From an uncultured Anaerolineae bacterium (lineage in GTDB: Bacteria; Chloroflexota; Anaerolineae; Promineifilales; Promineifilaceae), in NCBI GenBank assembly GCA_937943625.1, contig CALEAD010000004.1, positions 62,001 to 126,000 of the forward strand: a stretch of 64,000 nt of DNA, given 5' to 3'. Below are positions 18,212 to 26,166 of the stretch, one piece after another (position 1 is the stretch's first letter; every line of letters starts with the position of its first letter). A program made the translations under genes and the position numbers. Below the pieces are notes generated by a model that did not search any database, had not been told where the DNA came from, and saw only the letters and a list, made by a program, of their open reading frames with translations.

Positions 18212-19276
18212 TTAGTGGCTGGCCAGGTGCTTTGCTGTGTCACTTTCTGGACTTTGCGCAAGCGTTTTGCTTTCGCTCTCGCTTTTGAGCCAGGCTTTGG
18301 GGAAGTTTTTCATGATCTCGATGTGGCGAAATTCGCTGCTGGAACGGGCACCGTGTTGTTTGACCCAGGTAGCCATTTTAACTAATCCTTCTTCCAGGCT
18401 GGTCAACGGCCGTTTGCCAAACACCCGCTCCACCTTTTCATGCGACGAATAAGCGTGCCAGACTTCGTTGCGCGGCGGCAAATGCACCACATTCAAGGGC
18501 ACGCCCATGGCTGCCGCCACGGCGCTGGCCAACTCATTAACGCTATATGGCTGGTCTGCACCAATGTTGAAAATCTGGTTATAGGCTGCGGGGGTTTCAA
18601 TTGCGTCGGCCATAATCGGCGTCATATCGCTAATGTGGCTAAAAGCGCGGGTTTGTGTGCCGTCGCCAAAGATAGTCATCGGCTTGTTCTGCAAAATCTG
18701 GTTCATAAAAATACCCACTACATTGCGGTATTTGTCGCCGATGTTTTGCCGCTCGCCGTAAACGTTGTGCGGACGAAAAATAATATAGTCCATGCCAAAC
18801 ATATGCTTGCTGGCAGCCAACTCATGTTCTACGGCCAGCTTGGCCACGCCGTAAGAATCTTCAGGGCGCGGAGTCGTCTCTTCGGTCATGGGCAACTCAA
18901 CACTGGTTCCATATACGGCAATGGAAGAGGTAAATACAAAGCATTTAACCTCGCTGTTGATGGCGGCATTAATCAGGTTAACGCTCCCCATGAGGTTATT
19001 GTGATAATTAAAGCGTTTAATAAAGTGGCTTAGTCCTTCAGCGGCGTAGGCAGCCAGGTGATAAACGTAATCGAACTTTTCTCTGGCAAAAAGGCGATTG
19101 ATGGTGGTCACATCATTGATGCTGGCTTCGAGAAAACGCGCACCGGGCACTACGTTATCTACAAAGCCACCACTCAAATCATCCAGCGCCATGACTTCAT
19201 GACCGCGATTGACCAATTCTTCGACCAGGTGTGAGCCAATAAAGCCCGCACCGCCTGTTACTAAAATTTTGCTCAT
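18212..19276 (-). CDS. NAD-dependent nucleotide-sugar epimerase/dehydratase
   Basis: Extended SDR enzyme, 354 aa, acting on a nucleotide-sugar such as UDP-glucose or UDP-GlcNAc (GalE/WbpP-like). The Rossmann motif VTGGAGFIGSHL is at 6-17, the catalytic Tyr/Lys pair is in EDSYGVAK, and FTSSIAVYG contains the Ser/Thr of the triad. ATG at 19276 follows AGAGGAG. The C-terminal 45 residues are charged and atypical. It overlaps no neighbour, but the gap to the acyltransferase is only seven bases, so they form one operon. Confidence 0.88.
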   Translation of the reverse strand: MSKILVTGGAGFIGSHLVEELVNRGHEVMALDDLSGGFVDNVVPGARFLEASINDVTTINRLFAREKFDYVYHLAAYAAEGLSHFIKRFNYHNNLMGSVNLINAAINSEVKCFVFTSSIAVYGTSVELPMTEETTPRPEDSYGVAKLAVEHELAASKHMFGMDYIIFRPHNVYGERQNIGDKYRNVVGIFMNQILQNKPMTIFGDGTQTRAFSHISDMTPIMADAIETPAAYNQIFNIGADQPYSVNELASAVAAAMGVPLNVVHLPPRNEVWHAYSSHEKVERVFGKRPLTSLEEGLVKMATWVKQHGARSSSEFRHIEIMKNFPKAWLKSESESKTLAQSPESDTAKHLASH

Positions 19277-19283
19277 AACTCCT

Positions 19284-20393
19284 CTAACCAAATACGTACT
19301 GGTAATACGGCCGCAGCGCCGTGCGATTCACCACAGCCATCAACAACAAAGGCACAGCTAACCCGGTAATGACCAACAGGGGCAGAAAGAATAGCTGGTA
19401 AGGCAACAGGGCTGGCGCAAGGTGATATACCCCCCGTGCAACCATTTCTTGCGCTGGGGCGTGGATCAGGTATACGCCGAAAGATTTTGTGCCCAACTCA
19501 CCCCACTGCCTGGCGTAGGGGATGGGCACTTTCTCGAAAGCCATATAGGCAAGAATAAAACAGCCCGCGTAAAGGGCATCCAGCAGGGTCACCCGGGGCG
19601 ACAGCCACTGCGCACCAGAAGCGCGAAATAATAGTTCCCATTCTACAAAAGCCAGCAACCAAAAAACGGCCGTGCCCCCTAACAACACCCAACGCCAACG
19701 CGCCAGCCATTCCTTAAACAGGGGCAAATGAAAGCCAGCTACCACGCCAAACGCAAACCAAAAGATGGTTTGTGGCATAAACCAGCCGGGCGAAAGACGC
19801 GCCACCCATTGCGCCGCAGCAACATTCCAGCCCAAAATGAGGGGGTATTGCGCCAGGTGTACGGTAAGCTGCACCGCCCCGGCGCCAAGCAACAGCAGCT
19901 TCCACCATTTTCTGGCCAGAGGCACAAATAGCAAGGGTGAACACAAGAAAAATTGCGTGAGCAAGGGTACGTAATAATAAGGCGCCGCCGCACGCCCAAA
20001 CAGCAGGCTGCGCGCATAAGCGTGCCAGGGGCGCAACCCATCTTGCAGCGCCCACAGGACAAAAATGGCCACCGACCAGATGATGTAAGGAATAACCAGG
20101 TTTTTGATGCGGTTGCCGATGACCGACCAACCAATCTGCCGCTGGCGACCAGCGGCAAAAGCTACAAAAAAGCCAGAAACAAACAAAAAGGCAGGGATGC
20201 TGAACATGATGAATTGCTCAATGGCGCGCAGGGTGTAATAGGCCGCATCGCCAACGCGCGCAAAGTGGGGCACGGCAACGGCCGTATACCGGTCGGTCCA
20301 CCAATACATGGCTGTAAACCCCCAGCCCGTCGCATGGTTCAACACCGCGCCCAGCACGGCAAATCCATTCAGCCACAGCAACCGCCTGATCAT
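19284..20393 (-). CDS. Acyltransferase family 3 membrane protein
   Basis: 369-residue polytopic membrane acyltransferase. It shares with the next gene (20437) the blocks HATGWGFTAMYWWTDRY, AYYTLRAIEQ, PAFLFVSGFFVAFAAGR and a terminal YQYVFG, so the two are tandem paralogues. The early His (LNHATGW) fits the catalytic His of the family. It follows the ACP/adenylation/dehydrogenase genes in the same operon, which makes it a candidate for transferring the carrier-bound acyl group to a sugar. That role is inferred from position only. Confidence 0.85.
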   Translation of the reverse strand: MIRRLLWLNGFAVLGAVLNHATGWGFTAMYWWTDRYTAVAVPHFARVGDAAYYTLRAIEQFIMFSIPAFLFVSGFFVAFAAGRQRQIGWSVIGNRIKNLVIPYIIWSVAIFVLWALQDGLRPWHAYARSLLFGRAAAPYYYVPLLTQFFLCSPLLFVPLARKWWKLLLLGAGAVQLTVHLAQYPLILGWNVAAAQWVARLSPGWFMPQTIFWFAFGVVAGFHLPLFKEWLARWRWVLLGGTAVFWLLAFVEWELLFRASGAQWLSPRVTLLDALYAGCFILAYMAFEKVPIPYARQWGELGTKSFGVYLIHAPAQEMVARGVYHLAPALLPYQLFFLPLLVITGLAVPLLLMAVVNRTALRPYYQYVFG

Positions 20394-20436
20394 AGCCGAT
20401 TAACCCTGGCCTGCTTCTACAACCGGTCTATCTGCA

Positions 20437-21546
20437 TTAGCCAAATACATAATTGTAATAACGCCGAATCGGCGGCAACAGATCTATGAAGTTCATCAAC
20501 AGCAGGGGGATAACCAGGGAAACTAGCGCCACCAACACGGCAAACGGAAGCTGATAAGCCAACAACCCTGGCGTAACGTGATATGTGCCACGCGCCACAA
20601 CCTCCATCACAGGGATGTGCGCCAGGTAAATGCCAAATGCCTTACTACCCAAGTCGCTGATAAGTTTAACCCCAGGCAGACGAGCCTGGTCAAAACCCAA
20701 AAAGGCAAATATCAGGGCAACCGCGTATACGCTATCCAAAACAGTTTCGCGATGATCCACCCAGGGTTGCCCAGACTGTTGCAGCAACCATTCCCACTCC
20801 AGTATGCCAGATGGAAGCAACAAGAGCGCCAATGCCAACAATGCCCACCGCCAGCGCGTCAGCACCTCTTTGAAGCTGCTCAGATGAAAACCGACAACCA
20901 TGCCCAGCACAAACCAGAGAATGCGCACCGGAAAGAACCATTTGGGCCACGCCGCAATAAAGCCAAAAACAGCTGGCATATCCCACCTCATGATGACCCC
21001 CATCTGTGCCACTTGCACGGCTAACTGCACCAACACCGCCGCCAGCAACAACAGCCGCCAATGATGCTTTGCCAAAGGCGCCAGGAAGGGAGAAATGGCA
21101 TAAAATTGGATGATCAGGGGAACGTAGTAATAAGCGGGTGTCATGTCCCCAGTGAGAAAGCTGACAAGGTAGCGCCACGGCGTAAAAATGATGCCCTGGA
21201 TAGCCAGCATCACCAGGGCAATAACGCCCCAAAAGAAGTAAGGGGGCAGGAACTTCTTGACACGCCCCCAGACAACACGCCAGGCAATCATCCCACTACG
21301 CCCGGCAGCAAAGGCGGCAAAGTAACCGGAGACAAACAGAAAGGCAGGAATGGTTGCCGCCACAAGCTGCTCGATAGCCCTGAGCGCATAATAGGCCGGG
21401 CTGCCCATCTGGCTGAAAGGAACGGCCGTTGCCCCCTGATAGCGCGCCGCCCAGGAAAACATTGCCACAAAACCCCACCCCGTTCCATGAAACAACATCA
21501 CACCTAAGATAGCCAGGCCATTGAAATACAGCAGTCGTTTTGCCAT
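20437..21546 (-). CDS. Acyltransferase family 3 membrane protein, tandem paralogue
   Basis: 369 aa, about ten membrane helices. Shared blocks with 19284: FHGTGWGFVAMFSWAARY, AYYALRAIEQ, PAFLFVSGYFAAFAAGR and terminal YNYVFG. The His in FHGTGW is the likely catalytic residue. The ATG at 21546 is used; a GTG sits one codon earlier. It begins 42 bp after the ACP gene, so physically it is the nearest acyltransferase to the carrier protein. Confidence 0.85.
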   Translation of the reverse strand: MAKRLLYFNGLAILGVMLFHGTGWGFVAMFSWAARYQGATAVPFSQMGSPAYYALRAIEQLVAATIPAFLFVSGYFAAFAAGRSGMIAWRVVWGRVKKFLPPYFFWGVIALVMLAIQGIIFTPWRYLVSFLTGDMTPAYYYVPLIIQFYAISPFLAPLAKHHWRLLLLAAVLVQLAVQVAQMGVIMRWDMPAVFGFIAAWPKWFFPVRILWFVLGMVVGFHLSSFKEVLTRWRWALLALALLLLPSGILEWEWLLQQSGQPWVDHRETVLDSVYAVALIFAFLGFDQARLPGVKLISDLGSKAFGIYLAHIPVMEVVARGTYHVTPGLLAYQLPFAVLVALVSLVIPLLLMNFIDLLPPIRRYYNYVFG

Positions 21547-21588
21547 CACTTATTTTTTGCACCTGATTGTGTTCCGGCTATCTCGTTC

Positions 21589-21828
21589 CTAAAACTTGGC
21601 CAAATAATCAGACAGCACCTTCACACTCTGAAAATTCTCAAAAACCACGTCTTCATCCGGCACCTGAATGTGAAAACGTTCCTCGATAAAGGCTACCAGT
21701 TGCAAGATACCTAACGAGTCAATAATGCCGTTGCTTAGCAAATCATCCTCTACTTTTAGGTCGCTTTTGCGCCCACGCAGCAATTCCTGTTTGATGTACT
21801 CCAACAAAATAGTTTCGTGATTCATCAC
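21589..21828 (-). CDS. Acyl/peptidyl carrier protein
   Basis: 79-residue carrier protein carrying a phosphopantetheine arm on the Ser of the GIIDSLGILQLV motif (Ser about 38). It has the four-helix ACP pattern, with a charged N-terminus and the IEERFHIQVPDEDV stretch typical of stand-alone carriers. GGAGGT lies six bases before a GTG at 21828 and nine before an ATG one codon later; either may be used. It lies 33 bp after the adenylation enzyme, which presumably loads it. Confidence 0.9.
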   Translation of the reverse strand: MMNHETILLEYIKQELLRGRKSDLKVEDDLLSNGIIDSLGILQLVAFIEERFHIQVPDEDVVFENFQSVKVLSDYLAKF

Positions 21829-21861
21829 TTTGTGACCTCCATATTCATTTCCACACGGCGC

Positions 21862-23454
21862 TTAGCCACTCAGCCGCGCCTCAGCTTCTGCGATTGCCTG
21901 TGCTTGCAGTTCGCGACGATTGATTTTACCGGTAGAGGTGCGCGGGAAAGTCGCCAACACGCGCACTTTAGCCGGCACAGCATAGGAAGGGAGCCGCACC
22001 GCCACATGGTTGATCAATAGCTCCTCCGTCAACGTGATGCCCTCTTTGGCCGTAACGGCTGCTTCAATCAAATTACTTCCCTGCCCATCTGGCACAGGGA
22101 ACACGGCCGCTTCTTCCACCCCCTCATGAGACAACAGCGCCACCTCCACCTCATCCAGCTCCACACGATAACCGCGCGTCTTAATCTGGCGGTCTTTGCG
22201 CCCCAGATATTTCAAGTTACCATCGGGCATCTGCTCTACCAGGTCACCGGTGCGATAGAACAGGTGCTCATAATGGCCGCCAAACATCTTGCGCCGAAAG
22301 AAACCACGCTCGTTCAGGTCAGGGCGACCCCAATAGCCCAACATCACCACGCCCCCACGCATCAGCAGTTCCCCTGGCGTACCCGGCGCTACCACGTTGT
22401 CTTCCGCATCTACAATCAACGCTTCCAGGTTAGCGCATGGTTTGCCGATGGGGATTGGCTCATCAGAATCTTCTGGCAATGCGGTAACGTGGTAATAGGT
22501 GCAGACATTGGTCTCGGTTGGGCCATACAGATTGCTAAAGCGCGCCTGGGGCAATGCCGCCAGCAAATGACGCAAATGCTTGGTGGGAAAGACCTCGCCG
22601 GCAAACAGCACCCAGCGCAGGGCGCTCAGGTCCCCCTTTTCCAGCGAAGCTCGCTCCAGGAGTTGAATGAGGGCGAAGGGAACTGAGTACCAGACGCTGA
22701 TTTGCTCATCTTGCATCAGCTTTGCCAGGCTGGCAGGGAATTTGGTGATGGCCTCTGGAATGATGACGGTGGTAGCGCCAGCAACGGCCGTAGCAAAAAA
22801 GTCAAAGGTAGAAAGGTCGAAGTGCAGTGGAGCGTGGTTGCTCACGCGGTCATGTGGAACCAGCCCATATGTTTCTGCCGCCCAAAGGGCAAAGCTCAGC
22901 CCGCTGCGATGCGTGTGCATAATGCCCTTCGGCGTGCCGGTAGAACCAGAGGTGTACAGAATGTAAGCCAGGTCTTGTTCTGTCAACGCCACCTCCGGCG
23001 CAGCATCTATTTTCGCCGCATACACAGTTTCCCAAGAAAGGCAAGTAAAACCTTCTTGCTCTGTTACCCCAATCAGATAATGTAACTCGCCCGTGTCTTC
23101 TGCCAGCAAATTTGTTTGCTCCAGCTTCAGGTCTGTGGTGACAAGGTGGCGAATGCCACAATCGCGCATGACATAGGCAATGCGCGCGACTGGTGCAAAC
23201 GGGTCGAGCGGTACATAAGCACAGCCGGCCTTCATGATGCCATAGAGGGCAACGGCCGTATCCAGACTCTTATTCATAAAAATGCCAACCCGGTCCCCAC
23301 GACGCGCTCCGTGTTCGCGCAATATATGCGCCAACCCATTAGCGCGTTGCGTCAGCTCCACATAACTTAATCCTTGCCCGGCAAATCGCACTGCCTCACG
23401 CTCCGGACAATTTCTGGCTGCATGATCAATTGCCTGGGGTAATAGAAACAACAT
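21862..23454 (-). CDS. Stand-alone amino-acid adenylation enzyme, predicted L-prolyl-ACP ligase
   Basis: ATP-dependent enzyme that activates an amino acid and loads the adjacent ACP. 530 aa from ATG 23454. Core motifs: LYTSGSTGTPKG (A3), GPTETNVCTYY (A5), YRTGDL (A7), GRKDRQIKTRGYRVEL (A8), PRTSTGKINR with the A10 Lys. Aligned by eye to GrsA, the specificity residues are D213, L214, F217, Y256, L283, A285, L309, V317, C318 and the A10 Lys, giving DLFYLALVCK. From memory this matches the DL(L/F)YLALV code of prolyl-adenylating enzymes in pyrrole pathways (PltF, RedM, CloN4, PigI). Seen: motifs and code. Inferred: proline as substrate. Confidence 0.82.
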   Translation of the reverse strand: MLFLLPQAIDHAARNCPEREAVRFAGQGLSYVELTQRANGLAHILREHGARRGDRVGIFMNKSLDTAVALYGIMKAGCAYVPLDPFAPVARIAYVMRDCGIRHLVTTDLKLEQTNLLAEDTGELHYLIGVTEQEGFTCLSWETVYAAKIDAAPEVALTEQDLAYILYTSGSTGTPKGIMHTHRSGLSFALWAAETYGLVPHDRVSNHAPLHFDLSTFDFFATAVAGATTVIIPEAITKFPASLAKLMQDEQISVWYSVPFALIQLLERASLEKGDLSALRWVLFAGEVFPTKHLRHLLAALPQARFSNLYGPTETNVCTYYHVTALPEDSDEPIPIGKPCANLEALIVDAEDNVVAPGTPGELLMRGGVVMLGYWGRPDLNERGFFRRKMFGGHYEHLFYRTGDLVEQMPDGNLKYLGRKDRQIKTRGYRVELDEVEVALLSHEGVEEAAVFPVPDGQGSNLIEAAVTAKEGITLTEELLINHVAVRLPSYAVPAKVRVLATFPRTSTGKINRRELQAQAIAEAEARLSG

Positions 23455-23579
23455 GCCAACTGTCTCCCACAAACATTTACCTGTCCACCATTTATTGAGA
23501 AGTTCAACCTCTGGAAAAAGGTGAACGGTTAAGCTCACCACATTGGTCTGAGCGTAACGCTATTTTCTTTCCGACATGC

Positions 23580-24725
23580 TTACAAACCCAAATAGCGAGC
23601 AATGATATTGCGCTGAATGTCCGACGTGCCCGAATAGAGGACGCCACCCAGGGCATCGCGCAAGTCTCGCTCCACCTCAAACTCAGTCATGTACCCCCAG
23701 CCGCCAAATGTGCGAATGGCATCCAACCCCGATTGCACAAAAGCTTCTCCCAGGTACAGCTTGGCCATTGCCGCTTCCATTGTGGCCGATTTGCCCTGAC
23801 TTCTCAGCCAGGCTACCTTGTACAACAACAATCGCGCCGTCTCCAGCCGCACCTTCATATCCACAATGCGGTTCGCCACCGTCTGGAACTTGCCAATCGG
23901 CTGCCCAAACTGCTCGCGTGCGCGCGCATAAGCAATGCTCCTTTCCAATTGGAGTTCCATGGTGCCGATGTGGCTGCCCAAAATACAGGCGCGTTCCCAC
24001 TCCATCGAATCTTTGAAGATATTTGCCCCGGCGCCCACCGGACCCAGGCGATTTTCTTCCGGTAAAAAGCAATCCTCAAAAATCAACTCCCCCATTGGCG
24101 AGGTGCGCAGCCCCATCTTGTCAATGTGACGGCTAACGGTAAAGCCCGGCGTGCCCATATCTACGACAAACCCCGTCACACCCCACATACCCCGTTTCGG
24201 GTCTACCGTGGCAAAAACAACAGCCATATCCGCCACCGGCGCATTGGTGACAAAGGTCTTGCTGCCATTGAGCACATACCCCCTGTCCACTTTCTCGGCG
24301 CGCGTGCGCATGCTATAAGCGTCGGAGCCTGAATCTGGCTCGCTCATGCCGTGTGCCCCAATGATCTGGCCGCTGATCAGGCCCGGCAGATATTTTTGCT
24401 TTTGCAACTCCGTACCAAACTTGAAGATAGGCATTTGCACGCTCCACATTTGGGCGTTGATGGCAAAAATCAGCCCATTGTCGGCGCAACCATACCCTAA
24501 GCCCTCCATTGTCAGCATGGTTGTGAGAATATCGGCGTTTGCACCGCCATATGTCTCAGGAAAAGGTAGTCCTTGAATGCCAAATTGGGCGCACTTGTTC
24601 CAGTTCTCACGCGAAAACTCCGCCTTCTGGTCTCGTTCCATCAACCCGTTACGCAGCTCTTTTTGCGCGAATCCAACCACGGCGCGCTTGTACGCCAGTT
24701 GTTCGTCAGACCATGAAAAATCCAT
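23580..24725 (-). CDS. Acyl-CoA-dehydrogenase-fold enzyme, predicted prolyl-ACP oxidase (PltE-like)
   Basis: FAD flavoprotein of 381 aa. The C-terminal position that is Glu in medium-chain acyl-CoA dehydrogenases reads SGTSDIQ here, while a Glu occurs in SMEWERACI (E244), the position used as base in isovaleryl-CoA dehydrogenase and in prolyl-carrier oxidases. The blocks GLGYGCADNGLIFA, FVTNAPVADM and WERACILGSHIGTME also resemble PltE. In that pathway it oxidises prolyl-S-carrier to pyrrolyl-2-carboxyl-S-carrier. It is followed by the adenylation and ACP genes, and a dispersed leader repeat supplies AAGGAG before its ATG. A different acyl-ACP substrate is possible. Confidence 0.82.
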   Translation of the reverse strand: MDFSWSDEQLAYKRAVVGFAQKELRNGLMERDQKAEFSRENWNKCAQFGIQGLPFPETYGGANADILTTMLTMEGLGYGCADNGLIFAINAQMWSVQMPIFKFGTELQKQKYLPGLISGQIIGAHGMSEPDSGSDAYSMRTRAEKVDRGYVLNGSKTFVTNAPVADMAVVFATVDPKRGMWGVTGFVVDMGTPGFTVSRHIDKMGLRTSPMGELIFEDCFLPEENRLGPVGAGANIFKDSMEWERACILGSHIGTMELQLERSIAYARAREQFGQPIGKFQTVANRIVDMKVRLETARLLLYKVAWLRSQGKSATMEAAMAKLYLGEAFVQSGLDAIRTFGGWGYMTEFEVERDLRDALGGVLYSGTSDIQRNIIARYLGL

Positions 24726-24840
24726 TGGCTTATCTCCTTCGTAAATGACCGCCGACGGCTGACCGCGGACCGCAGGCAGCTAGCTGCGTTCCATTTTCAT
24801 TCATGGTGGTCGGCGGCTACCCGTGAAGTCTCTTTCGTCA
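24726..24840 (-). repeat. Dispersed structured leader repeat, copy 3
   Basis: Fills the gap between the GT4 gene (24887) and the dehydrogenase start. Read toward the gene: AAGAGACTTCACGGG, CCACCATGAATGAAAATGGA, ACGCAGCTAGCTGC, GCGGTCCGCGGTC, then AGCCGTCGGCGGTCATTTAC and GAAGGAG before the ATG. An internal GCAGCTAGCTGC palindrome takes the place of the AGGTT hairpin. Confidence 0.75.
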
Positions 24841-24886
24841 ATCAAACTTCCAGTTCGGTACGCGGTGCGGGAAGATGCAAAGCTGT

Positions 24887-26110
24887 TTAGTGAGGTGTTT
24901 TTTGCCGGGCTTTGGCCACTTCATGAAGGTGGGTTGAAAGCGTTTCGACAGAGCGTCCCCACGTCCAGTTTTGGATGACGTGCTGCCGCCCGGCATGTCC
25001 ATATGCCATTGCCAGATCAGGGTCGGCCAACATCTGCGAGATGGCGTCAGCAAATTTTTGTGGGTCACGCTCGACCAATAGGCCCGTCTTTTCATGTACA
25101 ACAGTTTCCTGAATGCCCCCTTCACGCACAGCAATGACTGGCGTCTGACAGGCCATTGCTTCCAGAGGAACCATCCCAAATGGCTCTTGAATGGGGGCAT
25201 AGAGTGTTATCACTGCCTGGTTGTATAGGGTGATTAGATGCTGGTCAGTAACATTGTCTAAGAGCTGTAACTCGACCTCTTTGGCTTGAGCTAACTGGTG
25301 CAGGTATTGTTTTTCGGGTGGGTTCTGAAAGTTGCTGACAATGACCAGTGGCAGGCGCTGCGCTCGTGGCACATGCGACATTGCTTCAATGAGGAAGTCG
25401 AACCCTTTCATGGGGGTGAGTGAGCCCACAGAAAGGAGGATAGGCCAGGGTGCCACAGCGATTGGCCTGAATTGGGCGACATCAATGCCATGATAACTAA
25501 CGGCCGTTTCCAGGCCATATATCTGGCGGATCATCTGCTGCGTAAATTGCGAGTTCACCAGCACTTGCGTGGCGTGGTGGATGTTGCGCCAATCTGTCCG
25601 TTTGAGCACACGGTAGTACAACCCCGGCAGAGGATCCACGCGGTTAAGCAGTTGGCGACGTGGCGAAGCCGCGTCATCATAAGGGCGCGATGGCGTTTTT
25701 TCATACAGTTGACGCAAAGATTCGTGGCAGTAGTAAACGGTAGGCACGCGCTGCATAAAACTGAGCACCGAAGGGGCTTTCTCAAACTGACATGGGTGCA
25801 CCAGCAGCACGTCATACCTTTCTTGCTCGATGGCGGCAGCAATGTGATGCACCATCCGCCGCAGGCGAACCAAATCCGCCAGGCGTATGAGTTGGTTCAG
25901 ACGACCGAATGGGGAGTTGAGCAGCGGCCAGGATTGAAATGGATAAACGTGGTAATGGTTGACAAACGGCCGTATATCAGCGAACTCATGATTCGCGCTG
26001 CTCACTGTAAAGACATCAATTGTGTGCGCTGATGCTAACCGCTTTGTCGCCTCATAGAGTGTACGTTTAGCGCCCCCTGACGGCAGGTTGTGGTAAATAG
26101 CAATGCGCAT
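24887..26110 (-). CDS. GT4-family glycosyltransferase
   Basis: 407-residue GT-B enzyme. The N-terminus MRIAIYHNLPSGGAKRTLYE contains the glycine-rich loop of the acceptor domain. Later come SVGSLTPMKGFDFLIEA (donor domain start) and APIQEPFGMVPLEAMA with the donor-binding Glu and GMV motif. This is a mannosyltransferase-like pattern, different from the MRILFL subfamily in this locus. Donor not determinable. Confidence 0.9.
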   Translation of the reverse strand: MRIAIYHNLPSGGAKRTLYEATKRLASAHTIDVFTVSSANHEFADIRPFVNHYHVYPFQSWPLLNSPFGRLNQLIRLADLVRLRRMVHHIAAAIEQERYDVLLVHPCQFEKAPSVLSFMQRVPTVYYCHESLRQLYEKTPSRPYDDAASPRRQLLNRVDPLPGLYYRVLKRTDWRNIHHATQVLVNSQFTQQMIRQIYGLETAVSYHGIDVAQFRPIAVAPWPILLSVGSLTPMKGFDFLIEAMSHVPRAQRLPLVIVSNFQNPPEKQYLHQLAQAKEVELQLLDNVTDQHLITLYNQAVITLYAPIQEPFGMVPLEAMACQTPVIAVREGGIQETVVHEKTGLLVERDPQKFADAISQMLADPDLAMAYGHAGRQHVIQNWTWGRSVETLSTHLHEVAKARQKTPH

Positions 26111-26166
26111 GGGACAGGGAGAGATCCCAAAGAATGTAAGCCATTCTCAGGGTATACAAGCTTTGC

